A stretch of 64,000 nucleotides of DNA from Anoxybacillus ayderensis (GTDB lineage Bacteria > Bacillota > Bacilli > Bacillales > Anoxybacillaceae), in assembly GCF_000833605.1 (NCBI RefSeq), contig NZ_JXTG01000013.1:1-64000 (forward strand), written 5' to 3'. Of this stretch, positions 8,473-17,214 are shown one piece after another; positions within the stretch are counted from its first letter, which is position 1, and each line of letters begins with the position of its first letter. The notes below the pieces were generated by a model, which searched no databases, had not been told where the DNA came from, and saw only the letters and a list, made by a program, of their open reading frames with translations. The translations under genes and the position numbers were made by a program.

Positions 8473-9121
8473 TGACGAAAAACGAATGTTGGATTTATTA
8501 GAGCTGTATCTTATCCCGAACGGGTACCGTTGTGTGAAATGCGAGTCAGGGGTAGCGGCGATCCGCTATTTAGAAAGTAATAAAGCGGATCTCGTTTTGC
8601 TTGATGTGATGATGCCAGAGATGGACGGATGGGAAACGTGCAAACAAATACGAGAGTTTTCGGACGTTCCGATTATTATGGTCACCGCAAGAGGGGAAAC
8701 GACAGACGTTGTCCAAGGGTTGAAAATTGGAGCAGATGATTATATTACAAAACCATTTGACGAATCTGAGCTGCTCGCTCGGATCGAAGCGGTATTGCGC
8801 CGTTCTGTAGGAAAACAAGCGAAACTGGAGTTTAACGGCTTAGTTTGGGATGAAGCGCAGCATAAAGTTCAATACGCTGGGCACGATATTTTTCTCACGC
8901 CAAAAGAGTTTGCCATTTTAGGACTTTTTCTCAAAAATCCAAACAGGGTATTTAGCCGAGAGCAACTCATCGTGACATTATGGGGATATAACGCCAATAC
9001 GGAAGAACGAACTGTCGATTCACATGTAAAAAATATTCGCGAGAAGCTCCGCCAAGCCGGTTTTCCGATCGATCAATTTCTGCAAACCGTTTGGGGTGTA
9101 GGATATAAATGGGGGGGATAA
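8450..9121 (+). CDS. OmpR/PhoB-family response regulator
   Basis: A 223-residue regulator. The receiver domain has the acidic pair DDE near residue 8, phosphorylated D52 (LLDVMMPEMDG), T in MVTARG and K in DDYITKPF. A winged-helix DNA-binding domain follows (LTPKEFAILGLFLKNPNRVF, ERTVDSHVKNIREKL, VWGVGYKW). ATG 8450 is preferred to ATG 8444 because AAGGGAG ends right before 8444. It overlaps the kinase gene by 23 bp, so the two are translated together. OmpR-type regulators bind head-to-tail hexamers 10-11 bp apart, which is exactly the arrangement seen at ten promoters here; I infer it is their activator. Confidence 0.92.
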   Translation: MYTILLVDDEKRMLDLLELYLIPNGYRCVKCESGVAAIRYLESNKADLVLLDVMMPEMDGWETCKQIREFSDVPIIMVTARGETTDVVQGLKIGADDYITKPFDESELLARIEAVLRRSVGKQAKLEFNGLVWDEAQHKVQYAGHDIFLTPKEFAILGLFLKNPNRVFSREQLIVTLWGYNANTEERTVDSHVKNIREKLRQAGFPIDQFLQTVWGVGYKWGG

Positions 9122-9132
9122 GGTAAAAAGAA

Positions 9133-9687
9133 ATGGAAGAGAAGCTCATTACATTGTTTCATACATATGAAAGCGTTGCTTATCTCATTAGTATTGCGAT
9201 CAATATTGTGATCAGTATTTTAGGCGTTGTACCGAGCGTATTTCTCACTGCAGCTAACTTGGCGGTATTCGGTTTTTGGAAAGGCACCCTTTTATCGTTT
9301 GTAGGGGAAGCTGTTGGGGCGATTGTTTCTTTCGTTTTATATCGAAAAGGATTTCACAAACTTTCGGAAACGAAATGGTTTTCCTATCCGAAAGTGAAAC
9401 GTTTGCTTGAGGCAGAAGGGGTAGAAGCCTTTTCGCTTATTTTGTCTTTGCGTCTTCTTCCTTTTGTTCCGTCGGGACTTGTGACGTTTGTGGCAGCGAT
9501 CGGACACACCTCCTTACTGATCTTTATCATTGCCAGCTCGCTTGGAAAGCTGCCAGCACTTTTGTTAGAGGCATATTCGGTTTATCAAGTGATGAATTGG
9601 ACATGGCAAGGGAAGGTGATATCGACACTTCTATCTGTTTTTTTATTTATATTTACTTGGAAGAAAATCACTCGAAAAAAGGCTTAA
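9133..9687 (+). CDS. TVP38/TMEM64 (VTT/DedA-like) membrane protein
   Basis: A 184-residue integral membrane protein with four or five hydrophobic segments and the VTT-domain pattern: FWKGTLLSFVGEAVGAIVSF, then FSLILSLRLLPFVPSG. Members are linked to lipid scrambling or membrane homeostasis; the substrate here is unknown. It starts 12 bp after the regulator stop, so it is probably the third gene of the two-component operon. Confidence 0.8.
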   Translation: MEEKLITLFHTYESVAYLISIAINIVISILGVVPSVFLTAANLAVFGFWKGTLLSFVGEAVGAIVSFVLYRKGFHKLSETKWFSYPKVKRLLEAEGVEAFSLILSLRLLPFVPSGLVTFVAAIGHTSLLIFIIASSLGKLPALLLEAYSVYQVMNWTWQGKVISTLLSVFLFIFTWKKITRKKA

Positions 9688-9711
9688 ACGAATGAAAAAG
9701 GGGTTTGCAAT

Positions 9712-9743
9712 TCCATACATTTTGCAAATCTTTCTGTTATAAA
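9712..9743 (+). promoter_or_regulatory. Direct-repeat operator/promoter, copy 7 (F510_1955-type lipoprotein)
   Basis: TCCATA (9712-9717), TGCAAA (9723-9728), 9 bp, TATAAA (9738-9743). Same 32-bp layout as the other copies; the start codon is 38 bp downstream. Confidence 0.65.
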
Positions 9744-9780
9744 ATGTGCGAAATCTACATTATACAAAGGAGAGTCGACC

Positions 9781-10761
9781 ATGACAAAAATGACGAAAGC
9801 AATCATCATTACATCATCCATTCTTCTTCTAAGCGCTTGTTCATCATCCAACGAAAAAGAGCAGGCCTTTATTACAAGCAAAGAACAAGCAAAATCGAAT
9901 GTATCTGTTACCAATAATCCTTTCTTTAAAGAAAAGAAAGAAGGAAAGTTCGAACATTTACATGGAATCGGTTATGCAGGCAACCAAAATGCGATTTACT
10001 TTGCTACACATGAAGGTTTACTTGTTTACCAAAATAATAAGTGGTATGAAACGATTTCTAATAAGCATGATTATATGGGCTTTTCGGCTACAGACGACGG
10101 CTTTTATTCATCAGGGCATCCGGAAGAAGGTTCATCTTTAGGAAATCCACTTGGTCTTGTGAAAAGTTTTGATAATGGACAAACATTGATGAATTTAGGA
10201 TTTTATAAAGAATCTGATTTTCATTATATGACAGTTGGCTATAAAAGCCATACCATTTATGTTGTGAACGAAGAAGAAAATAAAACGCTCGGACAAGGGG
10301 TATTTTACAGTAAAGACGACGGCAAAACGTGGTCGCCAAGTCAATTGAACGGCCTGCCGCAAACTGCAGCGGGAACGATTGCTGCCCATCCAACGGACGA
10401 AAATATGGTCGGAATTAGTACATCGGAAGGAATTTTTGTTTCGAGAGATAATGGGAATACGTTTGAACGGTTTACTCGAAACATCAATACGACGACGTTT
10501 ACGTTCCAAGAAAAATTCATTGTATTTGCAGCTGTAGAGAACGATAAGCCGATCCTAATCAAACAATCATTAGACACAAAACAAGAGGAAGTTCTTTCTG
10601 TTCCTGCATTGGATGAAAAAGATCATATCATGTATATCACTTCTAATCCAGCAAATGACAACGAAATAGTGATTGCGACGATGAACGGGGATATTTTTAT
10701 GACAAAAAATAACGGTTCAAGCTGGACAAAACTAGCATCGAAAGGGAAAATAAATTTTTAA
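9781..10761 (+). CDS. F510_1955-family BNR-repeat lipoprotein
   Basis: A 326-residue lipoprotein (signal IIITSSILLLSAC with the lipobox Cys at about 20). The mature part is a beta-propeller with BNR/Asp-box repeats: FSKDDGKTW-like units at YSKDDGKTW, VSRDNGNTF and MTKNNGSSW. The opening FEHLHGIGY is typical of the F510_1955 glycosylhydrolase-like proteins often found in copper loci. No sugar-cleaving activity can be shown here. Ribosome binding site AAAGGAGAG. Monocistronic, with operator copy 7 in front and a terminator behind. Confidence 0.82.
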   Translation: MTKMTKAIIITSSILLLSACSSSNEKEQAFITSKEQAKSNVSVTNNPFFKEKKEGKFEHLHGIGYAGNQNAIYFATHEGLLVYQNNKWYETISNKHDYMGFSATDDGFYSSGHPEEGSSLGNPLGLVKSFDNGQTLMNLGFYKESDFHYMTVGYKSHTIYVVNEEENKTLGQGVFYSKDDGKTWSPSQLNGLPQTAAGTIAAHPTDENMVGISTSEGIFVSRDNGNTFERFTRNINTTTFTFQEKFIVFAAVENDKPILIKQSLDTKQEEVLSVPALDEKDHIMYITSNPANDNEIVIATMNGDIFMTKNNGSSWTKLASKGKINF

Positions 10762-10763
10762 TA

Positions 10764-10789
10764 AAAGACATGCGGAGGCATGTCTTTTT
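10764..10789 (+). terminator. Rho-independent terminator
   Basis: AAAGACATGC pairs with GCATGTCTTT around a GGAG loop, with a T run. It separates the lipoprotein gene from the DsbD-like gene, whose own promoter follows at once. Confidence 0.85.
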
Positions 10790-10805
10790 GCTTAAAATAT
10801 ACCAC

Positions 10806-10837
10806 TCCACAATTTCTGCAAAATTCATTGCTACAAT
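10806..10837 (+). promoter_or_regulatory. Direct-repeat operator/promoter, copy 6 (DsbD-like operon)
   Basis: TCCACA (10806-10811), TGCAAA (10817-10822), 9 bp, TACAAT (10832-10837). Its position fixes the start of the next gene to a codon after about 10844. Confidence 0.65.
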
Positions 10838-10872
10838 ATAGACATCAGATAGAGAAGAAGGTGAGAAGAAGG

Positions 10873-11601
10873 GTGTATTCGTTCTTGAGTCAAATCAGTA
10901 ACTTTCTAAGTCAACCGTTTCTTAATATGGCAAATAGCATGACAGCGATTCCTATTTTGTCAGCCTTTCTTCTTGGCATCGTGGGAGCGATGGCTCCGTG
11001 TCAACTCACTAGTAATTTAGGAGCGATCACATTATACAGTAATCAGTCTTTGCAAAAAGGAATGGCTTGGAAAGAGTTGCTTTTATTTATTTTCGGTAAA
11101 ATCGTTGCTTTTTCCGGTTTAGGCTTGATTGTCTGGCTCATGGGGAAAGAGATTCAAAGTACGCTAACATTGTATTTTCCGTGGTTAAGAAAGCTTATTG
11201 GTCCCATTCTCATTCTTGTAGGCTTATATTTGTTAGGGCTTTTTAAAATGTATTGGAACGTTACCTTGTTCAAAGTGCCTGAGAGATGGCGAAAAGGAAA
11301 AATCGGTTCGTTTTTCATGGGATTTGGCTTTTCGTTAGCTTTTTGTCCAACGATGTTTGTGCTGTTTTTTGTCACTCTCATGCCTCTCGTCTATTCAACG
11401 TCTTATGGGGTACTATTACCGAGCATCTTTGCCGTTGGAACTTCTGTACCTGTTATTTTCTTTATCTTTATCCTTTGGTACTTAGGATTTAGCGGCACTG
11501 TAATGAAAAAAGGAAGACAAGTAGGGGGGATTGTTCAGAAAACAGCCGGAATCGTGATGGTTTTACTTGGTATATTAGATACGATCACTTATTGGTTTTA
11601 A
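10873..11601 (+). CDS. DsbD/CcdA-like transmembrane thiol reductant transporter (TauE/SafE-type annotation possible)
   Basis: A 242-residue protein with six predicted membrane helices. The first helix carries GAMAPCQLTS and the fourth LAFCPTMF. This Cys pair in helices 1 and 4 is how DsbD/CcdA proteins pass electrons across the membrane. It probably supplies reductant to extracytoplasmic thiol or copper proteins. The reading frame is open from 10780, but that lies before the promoter. GTG 10873, seven bases after AAGGTGAG, is the best start; a later TTG or ATG cannot be excluded. It is followed by the SHOCT gene in an operon. Confidence 0.75.
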   Translation: MYSFLSQISNFLSQPFLNMANSMTAIPILSAFLLGIVGAMAPCQLTSNLGAITLYSNQSLQKGMAWKELLLFIFGKIVAFSGLGLIVWLMGKEIQSTLTLYFPWLRKLIGPILILVGLYLLGLFKMYWNVTLFKVPERWRKGKIGSFFMGFGFSLAFCPTMFVLFFVTLMPLVYSTSYGVLLPSIFAVGTSVPVIFFIFILWYLGFSGTVMKKGRQVGGIVQKTAGIVMVLLGILDTITYWF

Positions 11602-11625
11602 AGTTAGGAAAAGGAGGGAAACTCA

Positions 11626-11826
11626 ATGGGAATGTTTGGAGGTTCTTTCATGATGGTTGGGATGATGTTATTTTGGGTTGTATTAATCGCCGTTGGTTAT
11701 TATCTCTTATATCGTTTTATCAATGGTCGTAAAGAAGAACTCTCTCCGATAGAAATATTGAAAGTACGATTAGCCAAAGGAGAGATCTCTTTAGATGAAT
11801 TTGAACAGCTATCCAAAAAATTGTAG
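11626..11826 (+). CDS. SHOCT-domain membrane protein
   Basis: A 66-residue protein: a membrane helix (MMVGMMLFWVVLIAVGYYLL) and a C-terminal SHOCT motif (PIEILKVRLAKGEISLDEFE). SHOCT is a short oligomerisation domain. AAAAGGAGGG precedes the ATG. It is co-transcribed with the DsbD-like gene (24 bp gap). Confidence 0.85.
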   Translation: MGMFGGSFMMVGMMLFWVVLIAVGYYLLYRFINGRKEELSPIEILKVRLAKGEISLDEFEQLSKKL

Positions 11827-11895
11827 TCGTTATATTGTATACAGGAGATGCGATTTACCATTGCTCCCCCCTTTTTTCATTTCATATAGATGAAT

Positions 11896-11930
11896 GAAGT
11901 TGTTGATTGCATTGTCAACAACTTCTTTTT
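11896..11930 (+). terminator. Rho-independent terminator
   Basis: GAAGTTGTTGA (11896-11906) pairs with TCAACAACTTC (11915-11925), then five T. It overlaps the upstream edge of operator copy 4. Confidence 0.85.
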
Positions 11931-11933
11931 ATC

Positions 11934-11965
11934 TCCATAATAAATTCATATTTTTTATTTATAAT
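11934..11965 (+). promoter_or_regulatory. Direct-repeat operator/promoter, copy 4 (TlpA fusion)
   Basis: TCCATA (11934-11939), TTCATA (11945-11950), 9 bp, perfect TATAAT (11960-11965). It lies downstream of several in-frame ATG codons and so rules them out as starts of the next gene. Confidence 0.68.
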
Positions 11966-11999
11966 AAGCCAACTACATAAAATTTTGGAGGGATGCGTA

Positions 12000-13238
12000 T
12001 TGCAATTCGGCAATATTGTAGTTCAAGGCGAAAATCTTTTGCTCGTAAGCAGCTTACTGATTAGCTATGTTATGTTTTATTACGGCATTAAGATATTAAA
12101 AATAGAACGAAACATCATGGATTTAATTTTGAACAGTTTTATTAACGGTGTACTCATTTGGAAATTTAGTTATGTCGTTTTACATCCAAATTCAGTTTTA
12201 CAAAATCCGATGACAATCCTTTATTTTAACGGGGGATATGTTGGCGTTAGTATGGCGATTGTTTTTATCACGGTCTATACTTGGTTATACGTAAAAAAGC
12301 AGAATATTCCTGTGGCTTCTTACACACGAGCAGTAGTTCCGGTATATTTTGGCTATTTTAGTACTTTTGCATGGATTCGAGTAATGGAAAATTCCCAAAA
12401 TTATTTCATCATTTTGCAAGCAATAGTAGCGATTTGTTTTTTTATAGTAGCATCACGAGTCAAAATTCAAAAAACTTTATTGCAACTTCTTATATGGTTC
12501 CATCTCATTCAATTCGAACTAGCCCTGTATAAAAAATATTTTGTAAATACAGGAATCATATCAAAAGAAGTATGGTTGTATGGCTCTCTCGTTATCGTTT
12601 TTATATGTATTTCATATTGGTTAGAGAGGCGAGAAAGAGAAGCGGCTCTTGGGGACGAGAACAAGGGGCGGAGAAACGCAATGACCCAACTCGCTTTAGG
12701 TGTGATGATGGTAAGTATTGCTGTAGCTTCTATTTTTAACAATCAACAGGAAGAAGGAAAGATCAAACCAAAGCCGGTCGTGTCTACTTCATTGGATTCG
12801 GGAAAAATCGGCACGAATAAAGGAGAAGTTGCCCCGGATTTTGAATTACTTTCAATTACAGGGGATAAAATAAAATTGTCTGATTTGCGTGGAAAAACGG
12901 TGATATTGAATTTTTGGGCTACTTGGTGTCCGCCTTGTAGAGCTGAAATGCCAGAAATGCAAAAGTTCTACGAAAACAATAAAAATAACAATGTAGAAAT
13001 TTTAGCAGTCAACTTAACGAATAGCGAAAGAGGTCCTGATGCGGTGAACGATTTTGTGAAAAATAAGGGAGTGACATTTAAAGTTGTGCTTGATGAGCAA
13101 GGGGAAATTGGAAATCTATACGGTGCAATAACGATCCCCACTTCGTATGTCATCGATAAAAACGGGGTTATTAGAGATAAGTATATAGGTCCTATGTCTT
13201 ATGAAACGATGGATCGCATGATCTCGAATATTCAATAA
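12000..13238 (+). CDS. Multi-span membrane protein fused to a TlpA/ResA-type thioredoxin domain
   Basis: A 412-residue protein. Residues 1 to about 215 hold six or seven hydrophobic segments that I cannot assign. Another membrane segment at about 232-250 leads to an external TlpA/ResA thioredoxin domain (about 275-412) with the active site WATWCPPCRAEMP and the cis-Pro loop ITIPTSYVID. It should reduce disulfides in secreted proteins, receiving electrons from a CcdA-type partner, which is encoded convergently next door. The start is TTG 12000 with GGAGGG seven bases upstream; earlier codons precede the promoter. Under operator copy 4. Confidence 0.82.
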   Translation: MQFGNIVVQGENLLLVSSLLISYVMFYYGIKILKIERNIMDLILNSFINGVLIWKFSYVVLHPNSVLQNPMTILYFNGGYVGVSMAIVFITVYTWLYVKKQNIPVASYTRAVVPVYFGYFSTFAWIRVMENSQNYFIILQAIVAICFFIVASRVKIQKTLLQLLIWFHLIQFELALYKKYFVNTGIISKEVWLYGSLVIVFICISYWLERREREAALGDENKGRRNAMTQLALGVMMVSIAVASIFNNQQEEGKIKPKPVVSTSLDSGKIGTNKGEVAPDFELLSITGDKIKLSDLRGKTVILNFWATWCPPCRAEMPEMQKFYENNKNNNVEILAVNLTNSERGPDAVNDFVKNKGVTFKVVLDEQGEIGNLYGAITIPTSYVIDKNGVIRDKYIGPMSYETMDRMISNIQ

Positions 13239-13251
13239 AAACTAAATAATG

Positions 13252-13304
13252 ATCCCCCCTGAGTGGACAGTAACAAGAATTGTTGCTATTCACTCAAGGG
13301 GGAT
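13252..13304. terminator. Bidirectional terminator between convergent tlpA-like and ccdA genes
   Basis: Outer arms ATCCCCCCTGAGTG and CACTCAAGGGGGAT enclose an inner palindrome around AACAAGAATTGTTG. A-rich sequence on the left serves as the T run for the minus strand. Confidence 0.75.
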
Positions 13305-13316
13305 TTCGGGAGTATA

Positions 13317-14024
13317 TTAAAAACCTGTGAACCCACCAAACAAACCTGTAAAAAAGGTAATGATCTTTGTCATCCAATCAAAAAACAGCATAATTCCCAT
13401 GATAATCATAAGAACCCCTCCGACTTTGACGATGACAGCGTTATATCTTTTTATCCAATTCAACTTGCTGATGAAAAATGACATGATGAAAAAAGGTACA
13501 GCAAACCCTAATACATATGCGAACATGTACAACATGGCTGCACTCGGTTTGGTAGCTGCTAACGCGATCACTGATACAAGAATTGGACCTGTGCAGGGAG
13601 TCCAGCCCGCTGCGAATCCTATGCCAATTAAAATAGAGCCAAAATAACCGGAAGGCTTGTTGCGGAAAACTAACCGTTTATCTTTCATCATAAAGGAAGG
13701 TGAAAATACACCTAAAATGACGAGACCAAAAAAGATAATGAACAAGGCACTAATTTGTCTGATTAAATCTTGGTAATTAACGAATAATTTTCCTATTACA
13801 GAAGTACCAAAACCAATAGCGATGAAGATGACGGAAAAACCGAGCAAGAAAAAGAATGTATGGAGTATTGCACGTTTTTGAAGAATCCCATTTTCTTTCT
13901 TTATTTCATCAACGGATACTCCAGTAATGTAAGATAAAAAAGCTGGATATAGTGGTAAACAACAAGGGGATATAAAAGACAGTAATCCCGCTCCGAAAGC
14001 TAGAAATACATTGATATCGTTCAT
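13317..14024 (-). CDS. ccdA: CcdA cytochrome c biogenesis/thiol-disulfide transporter
   Basis: A 235-residue, six-helix membrane protein. The redox Cys residues are in [17 protein letters not shown] (helix 1) and [15 protein letters not shown] (helix 4), the canonical CcdA pair. It carries electrons from cytosolic thioredoxin to external thioredoxin-like proteins, here most likely the TlpA domain encoded convergently. GAGAGGATC precedes the ATG. Under operator copy 9, so both halves of the relay seem to be induced by the same signal. Confidence 0.92.
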   Translation of the reverse strand: MNDINVFLAFGAGLLSFISPCCLPLYPAFLSYITGVSVDEIKKENGILQKRAILHTFFFLLGFSVIFIAIGFGTSVIGKLFVNYQDLIRQISALFIIFFGLVILGVFSPSFMMKDKRLVFRNKPSGYFGSILIGIGFAAGWTPCTGPILVSVIALAATKPSAAMLYMFAYVLGFAVPFFIMSFFISKLNWIKRYNAVIVKVGGVLMIIMGIMLFFDWMTKIITFFTGLFGGFTGF

Positions 14025-14060
14025 ATTGATCGATCCTCTCTCTTCAATCTTAATAACGAT

Positions 14061-14092
14061 ACTGTAAAATAAAATTGTGAATTTTTTGTGGA
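14061..14092 (-). promoter_or_regulatory. Direct-repeat operator/promoter, copy 9 (ccdA)
   Basis: On the minus strand: TCCACA (14092-14087), TTCACA (14081-14076), 9 bp, TACAGT (14066-14061). Same geometry as the other copies. Confidence 0.65.
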
Positions 14093-14160
14093 AAATTGGA
14101 TTTTCCCTACTTAGTGTTTATTATGGATTGTTGGCGAACATGATTTGTGAGATATCCTAG

Positions 14161-14189
14161 TTGCGATTTATACCCATTACCGGTATAAT
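14161..14189 (+). promoter_or_regulatory. Sigma-A promoter with CsoR operator in the spacer (csoR-copA-copZ)
   Basis: TTGCGA (14161-14166), 17 bp, TATAAT (14184-14189). The spacer and -10 contain the inverted repeat ATACCCATTACCGGTAT (14170-14186), which matches the GC-centred, AT-flanked TACC..GGTA form of CsoR sites. Repressor bound here would block RNA polymerase until Cu(I) releases it. Confidence 0.8.
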
Positions 14190-14211
14190 GTAATTCAAGG
14201 AGTGATGTTTT

Positions 14212-14523
14212 ATGAACCATTGTGAAGATCATAATATGGATAAAAAAATGGTTCCACGAACGGAACAGGAAATCGAAAGCATTATCAAGCGCTTGAAGCG
14301 CATTGAAGGACAAGTGCGCGGGGTGCAAAAAATGGTCGAAGACGATCGGTATTGCATCGATATTTTAGTGCAAATTTCTGCGATCACGGCAGCGTTAAAT
14401 AAAGTCGGATTGAATTTGTTAGAACGCCATGTTGGCCATTGTGTATCGAAAGCGATTCGCGAAGGAAGCGGAGAAGAATCCATTCGCGAATTAATGGATG
14501 TCATTAAACAGTTCTCAAAGTGA
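14212..14523 (+). CDS. csoR: CsoR copper-sensing repressor
   Basis: A 103-residue all-helical repressor of the CsoR/RcnR family. Cu(I) ligands are C48 (RYCIDILVQ), H73 and C77 (ERHVGHC), the C-H-C set of true copper sensors. Cytosolic. An operator of the expected form lies in its own promoter. It overlaps the upstream frame of copA, and the copA ribosome binding site lies just past its stop, so csoR, copA and copZ form one autoregulated operon. Confidence 0.96.
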   Translation: MNHCEDHNMDKKMVPRTEQEIESIIKRLKRIEGQVRGVQKMVEDDRYCIDILVQISAITAALNKVGLNLLERHVGHCVSKAIREGSGEESIRELMDVIKQFSK

Positions 14524-14540
14524 AAGGAGTGGGAAGCATT

Positions 14541-16937
14541 ATGAGTGAACAAAAGCATGTCACACTTAGAGTGACTGGCATGACATGTGCCGCGTGTGCC
14601 AATCGGATTGAGAAAGTATTAAATAAGATGGATGGAGTAGAAGCCAATGTCAATTTGGCAATGGAAAAAGCAACGATTAAATATGATCCATCGAAGCAAA
14701 CGATCGCCGATATCGAAACGAAAATTGAGAATTTGGGGTATGGCGTTGCGACAGAAAAAGTGACGCTTGATATTGAAGGAATGACATGTGCGGCATGTGC
14801 GACACGGATTGAAAAAGGGTTAAATCGTATGGAAGGTGTGACAAGCGCTGCTGTAAACTTGGCGACAAACAGTGCTGTTGTCGAATACAAGGAAGGCGTT
14901 ACATCTGTCGAAGACATTTTAGAAAAAATCAAAAAGCTTGGGTACAAGGGGCAGATTCGAAACGGAGAACAAGATGATGCTAGTCGGAAAGAAGAGCGGT
15001 TGAAACAAAAACAACGCCAACTCGCAATTTCCATCATTTTATCGTTGCCACTGCTTTATACGATGATTGCCCATATGCCGTTTGATATAGGCTTGCCGAT
15101 GCCGCATCTGCTGATGAATCCGTGGTTCCAGCTTCTTTTAGCTACACCCGTTCAGTTCTACATCGGCGGTCCCTTCTATGTCGGGGCGTACCGAGCGTTG
15201 CGAAACAAGAGCGCAAACATGGACGTTCTCATAGCGCTTGGAACATCGGCCGCGTACTTTTACAGCTTGTATGAAGCTTTTCGAACGATTGGGAATCCTG
15301 AATATATGCCAAGATTATATTTTGAAACGAGCGCCGTCTTGATTACGCTTGTGGTTGTCGGCAAATACTTTGAGGATCTTGCGAAAGGGCGAACAACAGA
15401 AGCTATCTCTAAGCTGTTGAGCCTTCAGGCAAAGGAAGCGACTGTCATCCGTAACGGGGAGGAAAGAAAGGTTCCGCTCGAGGAAGTGGTGATCGGCGAT
15501 ACGATTCTTGTCAAGCCAGGAGAAAAAATCCCGGTAGACGGTACGGTCATCGCTGGGGCATCTTCCGTAGATGAATCGATGATTACTGGTGAATCGATTC
15601 CAGTTGATAAGAAGGAAGGCGACTATGTGATCGGGGCGACGATGAATACGAATGGCGTACTGACCATTCGCGCAGAAAAAGTAGGGAAAGATACCGCGCT
15701 CGCCAATATCATAAAAATCGTCGAAGAAGCGCAAGGTTCGAAAGCTCCGATTCAGCGGATGGCGGACACGATCTCTGGCATTTTCGTCTCGATTGTTGTA
15801 GGAATTGCCGTCGTTGCATTCATTATATGGTACTTCTTTGTTGCGCCGGGTGATTTGGCAAAAGCGCTTGAAGTGGCCATCGCCGTTCTTGTCATTGCGT
15901 GTCCTTGTGCGCTCGGTCTTGCCACGCCGACATCGATTATGGTCGGTACAGGCAAAGGGGCAGAACAAGGAATTCTCTTTAAAGGAGGTGAGTACCTAGA
16001 GGGAACGCATAAAATCAATGCCGTATTACTCGATAAAACAGGAACAGTGACAAAAGGAAAACCGGAAGTGACAGATGTGTTACAATTCCAAGAAAACATG
16101 CTTGACTATGCCGTTTCAGCCGAGAGCGCTTCGGAACATCCGTTGGCTCATGCGATTGTTGAATACGGGAAGAAACAAGCAATTTCTATTAAGCCATTGG
16201 AGCATTTCTCTGCCATTACCGGCCACGGAATTGAAGCTGTCATTGACGGAAAAAGCATCCTTATTGGAACGCGAAAATTGATGAAGGAGCGCTCTGTAGA
16301 GATTTCTGTGCATGAAGATAAAATGGTAGAGCTTGAAAAACAAGGGAAAACAGTCATGCTCGTTGCCATCGATGGACAGCTTGCCGGCATCATTGCTGTC
16401 GCGGATACAGTAAAAGAAAGCTCCAAAGAAGCGATTCGAACATTAAAACAAATGGGTATCGAAGTGTACATGGTAACGGGAGACAATAAACGGACAGCGG
16501 AAGCGATCGCAAACCAAGTGCACATTGATCATGTCTATGCAGAGGTGCTGCCGGAAGACAAAGCGAAAATCGTCGAGGAATTGCAAAAACAAGGGAAACG
16601 AGTCGCGATGGTCGGTGATGGAATTAATGACGCTCCAGCTCTTGCGAAAGCGGATATTGGGATGGCGATTGGCACAGGAGCGGATGTCGCGATCGAAACG
16701 GCCGATGTTACCTTGGTCGGTGGGGATTTAGCCCATATTCCGAAAGCGATTGAGTTAAGCCGCAAAACAATGAAAAACATTCGGCAAAATCTGTTCTGGG
16801 CTTTGTTCTATAATACAGTTGGCATTCCTGTAGCCGCTCTCGGGCTGTTGGAACCTTGGATCGCTGGGGCAGCGATGGCATTTAGCTCTGTATCGGTTGT
16901 GACAAACGCGCTTCGTTTGAAACGCGTGAAAATATAA
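14541..16937 (+). CDS. copA: Cu(I)-exporting P1B-1 ATPase CopA
   Basis: A 798-residue pump. Two N-terminal HMA domains each have GMTCAAC (first Cys pair C16/C19, second near 84/87). The core has TGES, C454-P-C456 in the transport helix, phosphorylated D498 (DKTGT), SEHPLA and [12 protein letters not shown], with YNTVG and MAFSSVSVV near the end for Cu(I). It removes cytosolic Cu(I), which CopZ delivers. ATG 14541 follows GGAGTGG; the frame extends upstream into csoR. It is the second Cu ATPase of the window, and differs from the first in having HMA domains instead of a His-rich tail. Confidence 0.96.
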   Translation: MSEQKHVTLRVTGMTCAACANRIEKVLNKMDGVEANVNLAMEKATIKYDPSKQTIADIETKIENLGYGVATEKVTLDIEGMTCAACATRIEKGLNRMEGVTSAAVNLATNSAVVEYKEGVTSVEDILEKIKKLGYKGQIRNGEQDDASRKEERLKQKQRQLAISIILSLPLLYTMIAHMPFDIGLPMPHLLMNPWFQLLLATPVQFYIGGPFYVGAYRALRNKSANMDVLIALGTSAAYFYSLYEAFRTIGNPEYMPRLYFETSAVLITLVVVGKYFEDLAKGRTTEAISKLLSLQAKEATVIRNGEERKVPLEEVVIGDTILVKPGEKIPVDGTVIAGASSVDESMITGESIPVDKKEGDYVIGATMNTNGVLTIRAEKVGKDTALANIIKIVEEAQGSKAPIQRMADTISGIFVSIVVGIAVVAFIIWYFFVAPGDLAKALEVAIAVLVIACPCALGLATPTSIMVGTGKGAEQGILFKGGEYLEGTHKINAVLLDKTGTVTKGKPEVTDVLQFQENMLDYAVSAESASEHPLAHAIVEYGKKQAISIKPLEHFSAITGHGIEAVIDGKSILIGTRKLMKERSVEISVHEDKMVELEKQGKTVMLVAIDGQLAGIIAVADTVKESSKEAIRTLKQMGIEVYMVTGDNKRTAEAIANQVHIDHVYAEVLPEDKAKIVEELQKQGKRVAMVGDGINDAPALAKADIGMAIGTGADVAIETADVTLVGGDLAHIPKAIELSRKTMKNIRQNLFWALFYNTVGIPVAALGLLEPWIAGAAMAFSSVSVVTNALRLKRVKI

Positions 16938-16955
16938 ACATTTAAGGAGGAATGG

Positions 16956-17162
16956 ATGATGACGATTACATTACAAGTACAAGGAATGACATGCGGACAT
17001 TGCAAAGCAGCGGTGACAAATGCACTTCAAACGTTAGATGGCGTCAGCCGCGTCGAAGTACATTTGCAAGAAGGTACAGTCGATGTAGATTATGATGAAA
17101 CAAAAGTAAGCGTAGAAAAACTGAAAGAAGCGATTGAAGAGCAAGGATATAATGTGAAGTAA
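16956..17162 (+). CDS. copZ: Copper chaperone CopZ
   Basis: A 68-residue HMA-fold protein with GMTCGHC near residues 10-16. It binds Cu(I) in the cytosol and passes it to CopA and CsoR. AAGGAGGA lies just upstream; ATG 16959 is an equally good start. Last gene of the csoR operon. Confidence 0.95.
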   Translation: MMTITLQVQGMTCGHCKAAVTNALQTLDGVSRVEVHLQEGTVDVDYDETKVSVEKLKEAIEEQGYNVK

Positions 17163-17168
17163 CATAAA

Positions 17169-17206
17169 GAGGGTGTCTCAAAAGTGATCACTTTTGAGAC
17201 ACCCTC
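17169..17206. repeat. Perfect 38-bp palindrome, terminator or abutted IS ends
   Basis: GAGGGTGTCTCAAAAGTGA is followed directly by its exact reverse complement, with no loop. It lies between the convergent copZ and copper-storage genes and may terminate both. GxGTGTCTCAAAA is also the kind of sequence found at IS termini, so this may be two ends joined head to head. Confidence 0.7.
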
Positions 17207-17214
17207 AAATAGTA

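Noticed and set aside
11907-11999. Longer N-terminus for the TlpA fusion
   Set aside because: It would start upstream of the terminator arm and of the promoter's TATAAT; TTG 12000 has the ribosome binding site.
13263-13647. Plus-strand open frames across ccdA
   Set aside because: They are antisense to a clear six-helix CcdA and carry no family motif or ribosome binding site.
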